Position numbers and translations under genes: made by a program. From Pelodera strongyloides (lineage: Eukaryota; Nematoda; Chromadorea; Rhabditida; Rhabditidae), in contig JAANDG010000074.1 in assembly GCA_036852015.1 (NCBI GenBank), forward strand, positions 248,001-312,000: 64,000 nt of DNA, in the 5' to 3' direction. The notes under the pieces were generated by a model. That model was not told where the DNA came from. It did not search any database and saw only the letters and a program-made list of their open reading frames with translations. Positions 34,101-45,867 of the stretch are shown here, one piece after another. The number at the start of each line of letters is the position of its first letter. Position 1 is the first letter of the stretch.

Positions 34101-37100
34101 ACGTAAAGTAAATATGTGTTAGTGGTAAGTGGTAATCTGGTAATCGGTAATCGGAAACGCCTTCTTATACTAATTCTAATTTATTGACTGTTAATAGGAA
34201 ATAAGATAATTCAGCCATACTACGTACATAAAAATGCAATCGTAATCGTAATCAATAGTCGGATAATCAATAGTGACAATATCAACAAGCAACCGGATTC
34301 TCACGCACTCGCAATTTAAATTGAAAAGAATTGAGCCTATCAGTTTCGACGACTTAATACAAAATGTCAGAAACATTGGGTGTGGGTGTGAGTAGTAAGC
34401 TTCCTTCAACGTCTGATTTCTTACTAGCGTGTGGGATCCGCGCTTATATAAACTAATCTTTCACATCACAAATACCAAATGTAAGAGAGGGAGCAGCTGA
34501 ACAACGTGTGCGTTTGGCGGATAAGACGACTAAACAAATCAACGCCAAGTACAACTAATTGATTAATTTTATGCGTAATTCAATATCAATGCTAACGTGC
34601 ACAAAAGCGCAAAACCCCAATATCATATGACACTCGAGAAAAACTTTTAAAATACACAAAAAAGGAAAAGTTTTATTAAAAATACCTGATCAATCAGCGC
34701 ATGACTGGCAAAGTGCGGGCGCCTGTGCAGCTCACCAATAGACATTGATAGTCGCTGTGCGTAAAGTTCGGCCTCGCGCACTTTACGTTCCATCCGCATC
34801 CGCGCTTCTTCACACTAAATACGAGAAGTATGGTCAACAGATTACCACTCCACAAATCCCTAACTCATTGTAAGTAAGCAACAAAGCAACATCAAAAACG
34901 ACAAAGTACAAGTAGTTATCAAAGTCGAGCCAGAAATAACTAACAATGCCTCCACAATATGTACTATGTATGGATCACAAGTTTTAGCCGGGAAGCATCC
35001 ATATTCATGTAGTGTTTTTATTAGTGTACGTGCAAGACACAAATCGGAAATAGCTGTCATCACAAACTCGATTTCTAACAGAATTCCAATGTTTCACCGA
35101 AAAAAAGAAGACCAGAGGCCGTATTCACCAACACACGGGGAGCCCTCCCTAGGCTCACGATCGCTCTGAATCTCTTCTGCTCTCGCACTCTCTTCGCACT
35201 ATTTAGCTCCCTAGGGAGGGCAGGACGGCTCCCTGCATGTTGTGAATACGGCCTCTGGCTTCTCCCCCCTGACTTGAATCACGTGTGTGTAGCAGAAAAG
35301 CAAATACCAACCTTTAAATGTGACATCTTAATCCGATTACACTCCGATTCGGCTTCCTGAGCTCGCTTCGCCATCTGAAGAGCCTCATTTTCTGAGGTAC
35401 GCGCTTTCTCCGCGAGTAGTTCTGCAGTCTCCTCGGCCTTATGCATTTGCTCCTGAACAGAAAGAAACCCAGCAATCAGAAACAGATCAAGACCGGAGCA
35501 TAAACCTCGGTCTTGGTCAAGTTTATATATTTACGAAAACGTTTCTACTGAGTTTCTCGTACAACCTCCCCGAAGTTTCACATGATTATTATTCTAATCG
35601 GGACTATCGGGAGATGGTTTAGCCTTCCCAATTTTTATGCAATACTCTAATTCCGAGGTTGTTGGGTCCGTATGTGAGCTAGCCGACTGGTTTAGGTTTA
35701 GGTTTAGGCTGTGGATCAAGAGCACGATGCGCATCAATACCATAATATAACACCAAGTTTACTGAATACTTAGAACGACTAAAACCAGCATATGGGAAGA
35801 TAACTCCCTAAATGTAAATCACACTCACAGCATAAACACAACAAAGTATACGGGATGGGAGCAATCTCCCTAAAGCAAACCACATACATTAACAAAAAAC
35901 TACTATCTCACCTTTGTTGCCGCCAACTGCTCAGCCAGTGTTTGCAGTTCGCTCGCAACTCGATTTCGGTCATGTTCAGCAGCGAGCCGTTCCTCGCGCT
36001 CGGTGTTTAGTCGAGCCTGTTCTTCCTACAAAAAATTAAGTTTACAAACAAAGATATACATACGTCTTTCACATTCGAGAGTGAATAGTTAGTAGTCAGC
36101 ATTGCTAACAGGGCGAGTGATCAGGCAAACAGCTAGCGAACATGTTTTTCTAAGACTAAGATAACGTTTCAAACATAAGCAATCAAATGTACAAGGCAGG
36201 AGCTCTAGCTTCTACTTCTACTTCTAGAAGTTCTACACCGATTCCTGCTTCCAAAATACGTAATGGTGTCTTTCTTTTTTGTTTTACGCGTCAAGAGCGT
36301 GCACCTTTATTCAAAGGAGATCAAAGTACAATTTCAAGGTTTGCTTATGACATGTTCCGCAGAGTTATTGTCTAGTATGTATTGCCTAAAATTAAAGCAC
36401 TCACACAGAGAAAGAGAACCACTCAAAAATAAACACTGAAAAAAAAGCCGAACTGCATAAGTTCAACCAACCAACCTGCTTCCTCAATCTTTCTTCTCGC
36501 GCTTGAATTTTCATTTGTTGAACTTCCAACAAGTCCGGCTGTCGACGTCGTAGGTACAAATTATGAGTTCCTAGAAAACGACAAACTATTTGCAAGCTTA
36601 CGAAAGGGTGTCATTCTCCAGCAAGAAGCTTTTACTCATCAACATTAGCTCAGTCGAGCATACCAACTTATTTACCAACTAGCAGCATTCCCAACTTTCA
36701 AAACATACACTTAACAAGGTTTAGGTTCTAAGGTAAGGTTCGGGGAAGGAAACCCCAAATCAAACTCAACCAAATCATATTTGACAAAACTGCACGTCGC
36801 CTATATTGTTCTCATCTATTTTATGTGTACTTTACTTAATAAATAAAAATGATAATAATTAGTATAGTATCAACTTAACGACGTCAAAAGAAAGAAAAGT
36901 AAAAGTTATAATACTGGAAGCTTACCGATACACAAGTCCAAAATCGACATATTGATTGAATGGTCCTGTGCTTGGAAAGTAATCGTCGATTTGTCAACAG
37001 TCTTCATGTTGAACTAAACAAACGAACCAAATCAATTTAACAAAAAAAATTAATATAATAAAAAAGGGGCGTTCTACTTCTACCACCAAGAACCAATCAC

Positions 37101-40100
37101 TACCAATAATCACGATCGGTACGTTACAGTTACACCACTACTGTACTGGCGGCGTAAGTGGCGTAAGGCGTAACTAACATTTACAAATTACCAATGCGTG
37201 TCGTGTATGTACGTTTCCCGACTGGAACTGGCCATACCCCCGCAACTCACAAATATGAGCGATATGTGAAACACATGAATTTGAGAAAAAAAAGAGGACC
37301 TTTAACGGCATAACTTGAGCCACGACTTTGCGGTGGCTAAATGATACGTAGTAAGAAAAGACGGCACAACTTCGCAAAAACGTTCGGAATCAACGTAATG
37401 TAATGGCACCAACTCAAAGTTGTGGCTCAATCCACCTAATCTACGATTTATATACCCTTCATAAGCCTACCTTTTTATTCTTAAAAGAGATATTCTTGAT
37501 CTCGCTCCAGCTGAAGAACGGCCGTGGTGTGATTCGATTTGTGCCCTTATAGATTCCTACACCTTGAGCCGAGACGCCCAACTGCAGATCGGTCTCCTTC
37601 TTGTTCTGAAGGAAAGCGTAACAATTACACAGTAACCGAGATTGGTCATTTAAGTGAAAGCTGCCTACCGTAATGGCCTACTCTCAACATTAAATAACTA
37701 AATAGTTAAATTTTAAAAGCGTACGCTTATGCGTTACGCCACGAACAATGGTCCGAATCATATCACACAGTGAATTAGAGAATAGCACGCTACCCAGCAA
37801 GCAGGTGAATCACAGAAGAGTATGGGTAATTAACGAGCCAGAGGCCGTATTCACCAACACGCAGGGAGCCCTCCCTGGCCTCCCCAGGGAGCTAAAGAGC
37901 GCGTAGAGAGTGCAAGAGCAGGAGATTCAGAGCGCTCGTGAGCCTAGGGACTTAGGGAGGGCTCCCTGTGTAGGCAGAGCCCGCTACCGGCCTTCCTTAC
38001 AAGCATTCACGATTTCTCAAATTCTCAAGCAGAATGGCAGAAGCAGAATCCAACCAAAAAGAATCCCAAACACTCAGAGAACAAGGAGAGAAACAAAAAA
38101 CAACCAAACAACTCACACAAATCGGATAATATTGAATTCCATACATTTCCAGATCCTGCGCAACTCGTAGGTACTCCATTTCGGCGTCTTCTCTTAAAAA
38201 GTAAAAATTAGAAACAACTCAAACGAACAAATAAGTAAACTTATCAATTCAATCAAGAAAAGTGGGATGTGGGATTGAATCTGCATGACACAAGAACATT
38301 ACTACTATACATAAAGCTCGGATAGAGGTGGGCGACTCGGAGAGCATTGTTTTAAACATATACCTCTACAATGTAAGAAATAATGAACGATACATTCACT
38401 TTGTACGCAAAAGGAAAAAGAACGGTGAACGTAACCAAAAATAAAGAGTCAAACTAGACTCAGTTACAAGTTTTAGTTAAGAACGGTGCACCGGCATCAG
38501 TATGAGTCAATGAGTGGCTGATCACTCCAATAATAATGTTCACTTTCACCAGGGCATAAAGCTTGTCGGGAAAAACTCAAAACCACCATCCAAATATATG
38601 CACTGTTTCCGAAACTTGCATCTCTTTATGATACGTTTCTGATTTTCACCATACCTAGTATTCTAATCCCGACGGTGGTATGGCAACGAGCTCAATACCA
38701 CCGTAAAAATTTATGCAATATGCTAATTCGGATGGTGGTTTCGTCGGGCAGAGCGTCAACGAGTTTATGCCATGACTTTCACTTAAACGACATCCTAACT
38801 TTATGTTACATTATAATCTAAGAGGCTGAAGCTGAAGGTAAGAGGCCAGGCAAGGCAAAGAAAGGTACGGTTGCGGTTAAAAGAAAAAAAAGTATAGGGA
38901 ATGCGACAATAACATCACCAACCTGCTCTGATTACTATTATTCGTCCACCATCTTCGAATCCTCTCTTTCCACATTTGCTCGGTCATATCGTACTGATGC
39001 GTAACCGAATTCGGTAGCAATTTATTGAGGTCCAGTTCGAGTTGTTCATTACAATCGCCGTACTAAAAACATAATCTTATACACTAACAGTGTCGAATGC
39101 CCATTTCAAAACCCACTACCGTATACTTTTCTCTTGTCTCTATCTCTTTCCTATCTCTATGGGACATACGGGCATGGATGTGCGATCGCAGTTACAACGA
39201 ATATACGAGGCTTTTGCGAAAAAAACTTGGAACCCTGGAGTCTGGAGCCTACGATTTGATAAGTGCGAATAGAATAGTGATATTCACATAATATCAATAG
39301 AAAAGATGCACGCTACTCCGTTACTGTCCATAGCATATAGAATACCACAAAGCCAGTCCTCCTCAAATACAAAAAAAAAAGAAAAGAAATCACAACACAA
39401 CAACACCTTACCATACGCGGAGTCACTTCAATTCTTCAATGAGGCGGCTAAGAAAATGAATGGGCAAAATGATCGGATAAAATGAAAACGGTAAAACCTA
39501 TATCAACTGATCCGGATTGGGGTGTCGGGTTCGGGTATGGCCAATCAGGCCAATAACGCTTCATCTTTTAGTTTCTCATTGGACCAAATATAAAACAGGG
39601 TCTGAGACAAAAACAGTTCAAACTGTTAAAAATATATGAATAAAAACATACCATTGCTTGTACTGCGTAACTGGCTAGAAGAACGGCCGCCTCTCCCGAG
39701 CAGTACAGGTCTTCGTTTAATATTGCCTGAAAAAAACACCCATTAGGCAGGCACTCGTAGTACATTCGCACTAAAAATTCTCATTTACCTAACCAAATAG
39801 ATAGAACACTTGGCTACCAGTAAACGATATTATTAACATTAACATCAAACAATAAAAAGAGGACTCTTAGTTTTATACAAACTTAGGGTAAACCAAATTA
39901 AGCAACAACACAATGTTTCAACATCTTGGTAAAAGGGATAGATAGATAGATAGATGCGCATAGCAATAGCGCATACCAATATGGTTGATAAGGAAAGCAT
40001 GCAAAGTTTGCAAAGAGACAAGCAGAAGCTTTTGCCTACTCGAAAAACAAGACATTCAATTTAGAATCTCGAATCAATGTTGACTGTCTACATGTTCTTT

Positions 40101-41349
40101 ACTCGAAAAACAAGACATTTCATTTAGAATCTCGAATCATATTACTAGCTCCTTACTCAAAAAATGAAGTGATCCGACACTCAGTTCTAGTATATATATA
40201 TATATATACAAACCTCCTTAATCTGTAAGAAGAATAAATGTCGGGTGAGATCCTGTATAAGTTCTTCCTCGACGTCCTCCGGATAAAATTTGACGAGAAA
40301 CAAAAAGTGAAGACATCCTTCTTCGTTCTTTGGCACGTCTTGTTTCAGCACCTGAATTCACACATTACGCAAAATCACGTGAATGCTGTTTAGAGACCAC
40401 AGAGTCAGCAAAATTAAAATACGAAAACGAACAATAAAACGAACAAGACTACAATCAGCGATCAGCGAGACCGGCCAGAATTGGAAATTTGGAAATAGGT
40501 GTCTGTGACCATATAGTTTAGAGTTACAGAACATTGCATAAAGTACTCAGTATTCACATATAATAACAATAATAATAAATCATTTCCGTGTTAAATCCAA
40601 AGACCCACCTTTTTATCCATTTGCAGCCAGCAAGAAATTTGTTTCTTATTCGTGTACTGCAGGCCGAAGAACCAAATTTCGCGTAGGCCAATTATTCTGC
40701 ACACAGTGTCGAAGAGCTGACGTCCAGTAATGTCAGGCTATAAAAATCAGAATATCAAACTAGGACGAAACTGAAAGGGAGCATGGTCCTAGTTCGTTAC
40801 TTTGGGCGTGCCCTGTAAAGAAAGTGAAAGTGCCAGAGTAGCAGGGCATAAATTAGGTCCGCATCTCAATTTTTTGGGAGGTGCTAAGTCTAAATCTCCT
40901 TCCTCGACGGGAGATGATACTATTTGCATATAAAGCATTAGGAACTGGATCGTGGCAGTTTTTTGGAAGGTGGTTCACCTATCTAGGAGGCTAATCACCG
41001 GAAGACCGGGAGGTGATCGGCCGTATTCGACGGAGTGATTTATGCTATGGAGGAGAGTAACGTAACTAATAATAAACACTAAAAACAAGTCGAATTCGCA
41101 TTACTATTACTGTTTATTGGTTTTTTTCCGTTGTTACTCATAATTCTTGTCGACATGGGTTTTTTTGTGTATGTCCCATTTCAAGTTTTGAAGTACAGAT
41201 TATAAAGCGTGCACGATAATTTAAAACTTTAAATGGAAGAAAATTAAAAATAATACCTCAATGGGGATTTGATCGAGGTCCGCATCCATTGTCGTCACCT
41301 TGGCATATAAAGGCTTATACCCACTCGAAACAAAGGGGAACAAGCCCAT
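31110..41349 (-). CDS. NF2: Merlin (NF2) FERM-domain tumour suppressor, 704 aa
   Basis: Exons in transcript order: 41349-41257, 40737-40609, 40351-40214, 39726-39652, 39062-38923, 38192-38117, 37605-37471, 37013-36926, 36570-36476, 36025-35912, 35452-35312, 34814-34686, 34064-33879, 33612-33339, 33108-33018, 32430-32271, 31160-31110; 2115 nt in frame. Merlin links membrane proteins to cortical actin and acts upstream of Hippo signalling. The FERM domain spans about 1-320 ([82 protein letters not shown]), followed by a coiled coil to about 450 and a Pro/Met-rich linker of about 150 residues, longer than in human merlin (595 aa). The C-terminus [12 protein letters not shown] matches the merlin tail SAKSRVAFFEEL; ERM proteins end differently. 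An alternative last exon is at 31709-31786. The first ATG is 5 nt after a TTTCAG acceptor-like site; an upstream exon cannot be excluded. Confidence 0.95.
31499..31687. mobile_element. TTAA-flanked MITE, family A
   Basis: TTAA-AGCGAAATACCGGCCGG at the left and CCGGCCGCTATTTCGCT-TTAA at the right. It lies 22 bp downstream of the stop codon of the alternative merlin exon, within the last merlin intron. Confidence 0.9.
31709..31786 (-). CDS. NF2: Alternative C-terminal exon of merlin
   Basis: A CGTTCAG acceptor is followed by 25 codons and a TAG in the same phase (0) as the main terminal exon. The encoded tail begins [18 protein letters not shown] and ends MHVDYYGW. Used instead of exon 31160-31110 it would give a 713-aa protein. 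It is alternatively an internal cassette exon spliced from a weak GTTGAC donor after the codons for PLMH, which also keeps phase 0. Human NF2 makes isoforms with different C-termini by alternative 3' exons, a known parallel; use of this exon is inferred. Confidence 0.55.
   Translation of the reverse strand: MKSKSASSLDSDTEYPLMHVDYYGW
32869..33034. repeat. 83-bp tandem duplication covering a merlin splice donor
   Basis: Two adjacent copies, period 83 bp and nearly identical, starting AGTATACACTCATAAACGG and including TTCCAACCTGCTCTTCTCCA. The right copy supplies the real donor of exon 33108-33018 (minus strand CAG followed by GTTGG). The left copy repeats the last 17 coding bases and the donor 83 bp into the intron. 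Confidence 0.95.
35112..35258. mobile_element. MITE with CCAGAGGCCGTATTCACCAA ends
   Basis: The ends CCAGAGGCCGTATTCACCAA and TTGTGAATACGGCCTCTGG are inverted. Inner inverted matches are GGGAGCCCTCCCTAGG and CCTAGGGAGGGCAGGACGGC-like. Copies at 37840 and 63815; related ends at 12799 and 55207. In a merlin intron. Confidence 0.85.
37840..37998. mobile_element. MITE with CCAGAGGCC ends, damaged right end
   Basis: The left end CCAGAGGCCGTATTCACCAA is intact. The right half retains GGGAGGGCTCCCTGTGT but the terminal GTGAATACGGCCTCTGG is replaced by rearranged sequence (CGCTACCGGCC). In a merlin intron between exons 38192-38117 and 37605-37471. Confidence 0.75.
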
Positions 41350-42371
41350 CTTTCCTGAAATTATACAAATTTACGAATATACTCGGAGTTCAAAATGTGC
41401 CACTTACATGCACTGAAACTTGAAGTACGAAGACACAGTTGGTAGGCAGTGGAAGTTGAAGGGGCGCGGTCATATTTCGCGCGTTCGTTGCGGTTTCGTA
41501 AATGCTTTATTTTCCTATTAATTTACTAATTGACTACGGTAGTTTGGTTGCAATTATGTAAACAACCTGACTAATTTTTTTTTCCATAACATCATTCAAC
41601 TTCGTAAAAATTGTAATTACTGTGTTTATAAAGCCCACTAAGCGTGATGAAACTGTAAACTTGTTTTAAAAATATCATTACTCTAAAATATGCTAACCTA
41701 TCGCAATTTGTCGCGATGCTTACTGTTTTTTACTAAATTATGTACTCGTATTTAATGGGGTTTGCAAGTATGCCGAAAAATTTGTCATTTAAATTAGCTA
41801 TACTATTTTAATTAGCTAGGGTTAGGCCCACCGATGTCTAAGCTAATTGCCAGAACAATTGCTAAACACACACGATTCTAGAACCTTTAAAAGACTATTG
41901 AAATTGTCAGAAACTGCTCAAATTCTAACAAATTAGAAGAAAATGCTATCACTGTCGGGTTTAAGGAATATACCTATATTCCTAGAACGAATTAATCAAC
42001 ACATTCATTCATAAATCTTCTAAAAACGGCCATTAGAGTTTGCAGCTATATCTACCCCTTGGAAAAGACTTGAAGAAGCCTACATATTAAATTTATTTTC
42101 ACCTCTGTGCCTCTGTTATTTCGTGTGTATCGTTTCTTTTCAACTGTTATCTACATCGTAGTATATTTGTTATGTTTATCTGCGTTGTCAGAGAATTATT
42201 GTTGTGACTATTGTCACAGCTAGAAACGTATTCAGAAACAATCAATAATACTAGAGTCTAGAAATAGATTTGTCAATAATTACAGTACCTATTTGCATGC
42301 ATGTACGGTAAATATAAACCTCTGCACAAGTTGACAGAGTTCCTTAAAACTGCCAAATGTCTGACAGTTCC
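41350..42371. other. Upstream flank of merlin
   Basis: AT-rich, presumably containing the merlin promoter. A fragment ATGGGGTTTGCAAGTATGCC at 41756 resembles the ends of the 2911-3206 element. No exon was supported. Confidence 0.4.
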
Positions 42372-42553
42372 TTAAAGGGAAATACCGGCCGGTTTTTGAA
42401 ACGCATTGCGTACACCTGCTTTCTTATGCAGCATATGCAAATGAGCAAAAATTAGAATAAAAACTAGACCCCAATTAGACCCATATTGCATAAATGCATA
42501 AGAATGCAAGTACTTGAGATGCGTTTCAAAAACCGGCCGGTATTTCGCTTTAA
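42372..42553. mobile_element. TTAA-flanked MITE, family A
   Basis: TTAA-AGGGAAATACCGGCCGG at the left and CCGGCCGGTATTTCGCT-TTAA at the right, with inner GAAACGCATTGCGTACACCT and GATGCGTTTCAAAAACC. Confidence 0.9.
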
Positions 42554-42583
42554 TACTGCTCACGGTGAACGGTACCGTCTCCA

Positions 42584-42857
42584 AACTAGTGTGGATAGCT
42601 CTGTGGTGAGCTTAAGTGACCAGCGCCGTAGTGGAAGAAATCCCCGCGGCCTGAAGTACGGAAGTGGCCTGGAGGCCCCCTACTCTTCGGACTTTATAAG
42701 CCAAGACCCAGACAGACTACCTCCGTTTATAACAAAAAAAGGTTCTATAAGAAGTTCGTTCCAAGCTTTGGCTGATACAGAATATTACATTCATATTGTA
42801 TTAGTCAATTCAGTTATATCAGTATCAAACATGTATGAATGCATCTTCAGTGAATAA
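42584..42857 (+). other. Possible coding exon, unassigned
   Basis: An open frame ending in TAA at 42857 reads like protein over VVSLSDQRRSGRNPRG and PYSSDFISQDPDRLPPF, preceded by an AAACTAG acceptor-like site at about 42583. No upstream exon could be joined and the family is unknown; it may equally be repeat sequence next to the 166-bp array. Confidence 0.25.
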
Positions 42858-42880
42858 TCCATGAAGCAAACGTGTATATA

Positions 42881-43560
42881 TGAATATTTTATTAAATAGT
42901 CGCCTTTATTATATTTCACGGGTTACAAAAGTTTGAGAAAACCATGAGGATTCAAGATATGGTTTCTATGGATGAAATGTGCCTTATATGCACCTCTTGG
43001 GAGCTTCCTGGTTTCCGGTGCATTTTATTGACTTTAAATTTTTATATGAATATTTTATTAAATAGTCGCCTTTATTATATTTCACGGGTTACAAAAGTTT
43101 GAGAAAACCATGAGGATTCAAGATATGGTTTCAATGGATGAAATGTGCCTTATATGCACCTCTTGGGAGCTTCCTGGTTTCCGGTGCATTTTATTGACTT
43201 TAAAATTTTATATGAATATTTTATTAAATAGTCGCCTTTATTATATTTCACGGGTTACAAAAGTTTGAGAAAACCATGAGGATTCAAGATATGGTTTCTA
43301 TGGATGAAATGTGCCTTATATGCACCTCTTGGGAGCTTCCTGGTTTCCGGTGCATTTTATTGACTTTAAAATTTTATATGAATATTTTATTAAATAGTCG
43401 CCTTTATTATATTTCACGGGTTACAAAAGTTTGAGAAAACCACGAGGATTCAAGATATGGTTTCTATGGATGAAATGTGCCTTATATGCACCTCTTGGGA
43501 GCTTCTTGGTTTCCGGTGCATTTTATTGACTTTAAAATTTTATTTGAATATTTTCCTAAC
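42881..43560. repeat. 166-bp tandem array, four copies plus a partial
   Basis: TGAATATTTTATTAAATAGT recurs at 42881, 43047, 43213 and 43379, and a truncated unit starts at 43545; the period is exactly 166 bp each time. Copies differ at only a few positions (for example CCATGAGG/CCACGAGG, GTTTCTATGG/GTTTCAATGG). No continuous open frame crosses the array and 166 is not a multiple of three, so it is not a coding repeat. Confidence 0.97.
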
Positions 43561-43740
43561 CGGTCGGAGCAGTAAAAATAATTTTGACCCAAAAGGCCCC
43601 AGTTTTTCGTCATTTGTTATTTGCGCGTAGGCTCTGGGACGCTGTACTCTCCCTCTCTGCACTTCTCTGCACTCTCGTACCAACTGTGAAGAGAATGTAT
43701 CGCACTAACTAAAGTGCAGAGATGTGAAATAACAACATCG

Positions 43741-44018
43741 TAAGGGCGCGTTCGGGATTGATTTTCCGAAAGGAAACTCGGCCAAATCCTCGTTCGGGAT
43801 GGACTTTTTGGAAACGTTCCAATGCTTGGAGAAAACAAAAAATACAGTATGAATTAGCATGGAAAATTTGAAAAATATGCGCGGGAAACGTTTTTCGCAA
43901 GCTAATTCATACTGTATTTTTGGTTTTCTCCAAGCATTGGAACGTTTCCAAAAAGTCCATCCCGAACGAGGATTTGGCCGAGTTTCCTTTCGGAAAATCA
44001 ATCCCGAACGCGCCCTAA
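43741..44018. mobile_element. Harbinger-like MITE with TAA target duplication
   Basis: TAA-GGGCGCGTTCGGGATTGATT at the left and its exact reverse complement, then TAA, at the right. Long inverted arms run through CCTCGTTCGGGATGGACTTT and CCAATGCTTGGAGAAAAC to a short centre near 43880. The 3-bp TWA duplication and GGGC ends fit the PIF/Harbinger pattern. Confidence 0.8.
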
Positions 44019-44475
44019 AGGCAGTAAAGTATCAAATATAAATATAATTAAATTAATACAATATCATAGAAACAACAATTCTTATAAGACTGAAATAATG
44101 TGAGAAAATAAAGAAAGAAGGAAAGGTAGAAAACTCGGCCGGGTGAGCACAGCGAGAGGCTACAAACTACAGAAACAGGCCGGACTGACACATTCCAATG
44201 CAAAGCAGCCGCCTACTCACCCCCACAGAACATTCCTATGACCTTGCGTAATCGGTAATAGGTAAGAACTATATCTATTGTAATTTTCCTGATTGGAATC
44301 GTAGTATATAAGTATATACCTATAATTTCAACCCAACTAAGGGGAATCGTAGTATATACCTACAATTTCAACCCAACTAAAGTTCTACATAGCCGAAAAG
44401 TCTACAAAAAAAGAGTTAACAACTCATGAATCGAGCGAAACTAGTTTAGAGTAAAGATATCGAACCTCTCGATGA

Positions 44476-45857
44476 AGGGGCTGATACAGAGCAAGAGTGC
44501 CTGAAGGGTCAGACCGTACCCTGCGTGCGTGCGCGCAGGGCGTTCGTTGCGGGACCCAACACGGCGACTTTATACTCGATTTGATGGAGAATTATTATTT
44601 TTTTTCGCAAAACTATTTACTTTTTTATTTAATATGATTTGATCATCGTTCTTTTGTCTATTTCTTAATTTCGCATACTTCTTCATTCATAAATTTTTTT
44701 CTTACCAGGTTATTTCATATTCTGTTATGTGCATTCCCTCTTTTCAGCATTTACTATGCTCAACAACTTTATACGCTTATATTTGCACGCTCCATGAATA
44801 AGTTGGAAAGATAGTAGTATGAGTAAAGTTTCTTGTGAGCTTTCGATTCCAACCACAAAACAAATGCGTTGTGTTAAACGCATTTGTTTTGTGGTTGGAA
44901 TCGAAAGCTCACAAGAAACTTTACCCATGTATACGCTTACTTCTCATTCATAAATTGTTTGAAGAATTAGTGCGAATGATGAATAAAATAGCTTAGTTGT
45001 GCGTTTACATGACCAAAAGATTTCTACAATGCAACAATGCGTAGTACGTATCCACCAATTAAGAAACCTATATATTTAATTCCTTATTCAAAACAGGATT
45101 CGATATGTCAGCAACAAGAAAAGTGAACAAGATGGTTAATTGATAAAAAAGCTTATATTTAAAGGTTTTGTTATTCACAATCGAACAGCTTATATAACAT
45201 AAAAAATTGGCTAGGTGTAAAGTTTGAATTCTGTCACAATTTCGTGTTGTTTGAATTCTGTACTGTCACAATTTCGATTTGTAAAATGATAAAAGCAATG
45301 CTTTGTTTCAGTTCACGTAACAACGACACACACCGCCGATACCGCTGATTGATCACGTCGCATGTCGCATCTGAAAATAAATTTACACATAATATGTTAT
45401 CTTCTTATGGTTTCTGTCTTCTTCTTGTTGTCCTTTTAATTCAATAAAGTGTTTTACTACCTGCCAGAGAACCACACTGATGACCCTCTTATTTATTATT
45501 ATGCGCCCTTTCTCGGTTCTGTGGATTAAATAGTTTTTATCCACAGAAGATTTTTTTTCAAGAGCCTTTGGTTTAAAAAAAAAAGATTTTTTGTAATGTG
45601 TTACTACATTAATGACGAAGTTTTCTGTGAAGAAACGAATCAGTAAGATGCGTTGAAAATAGTGATGAAAAAAAATAAGTGAAAATTCTTCAATTAAGAA
45701 AAAGTTAATAGTTCTTAGTACTGTGTGCAAAAAAAATAATAATTCTCCAATAAATCGAGTATAAAAGTCGCCGTGTTGGGTCCCGCAACGAACGCCCTGC
45801 GCGTACGCACGCAGGGTACGGTCTGACCCTTCAGGCACTCTTGCTCTGTAGCAGCCC
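44476..45857. mobile_element. 1.38-kb Mutator-like foldback element with 10-bp target duplication
   Basis: Long terminal inverted repeats of about 140 bp (GGGGCTG-TACAGAGC, GTCAGACCGTACCCTGCG, GTTGCGGGACCCAACACGGC) are flanked on both sides by the direct repeat CTCTCGATGA (44466-44475 and 45858-45867). Long TIRs with a 9-10 bp duplication fit non-autonomous Mutator-like elements. The interior is AT-rich, encodes no recognisable transposase, and contains the perfect hairpin at 44823-44924. The 151-codon minus-strand frame at 45383-45838 runs into the TIR and looks accidental. Confidence 0.88.
44823..44924. repeat. Perfect 48-bp-arm hairpin nested in the foldback element
   Basis: The arm starting GTAAAGTTTCTTGTGAGCTT and ending CAAATGCGTT is followed by a 6-nt loop GTGTTA and then its exact reverse complement. 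It could be a recent nested MITE or a foldback capable of giving double-stranded RNA if transcribed. Confidence 0.95.
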
Positions 45858-45867
45858 CTCTCGATGA

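Noticed and set aside
45383..45838. 151-codon minus-strand frame inside the foldback element
   Set aside because: It begins in the terminal inverted repeat and has a biased Phe/Lys composition from AT-rich DNA; no transposase motifs.
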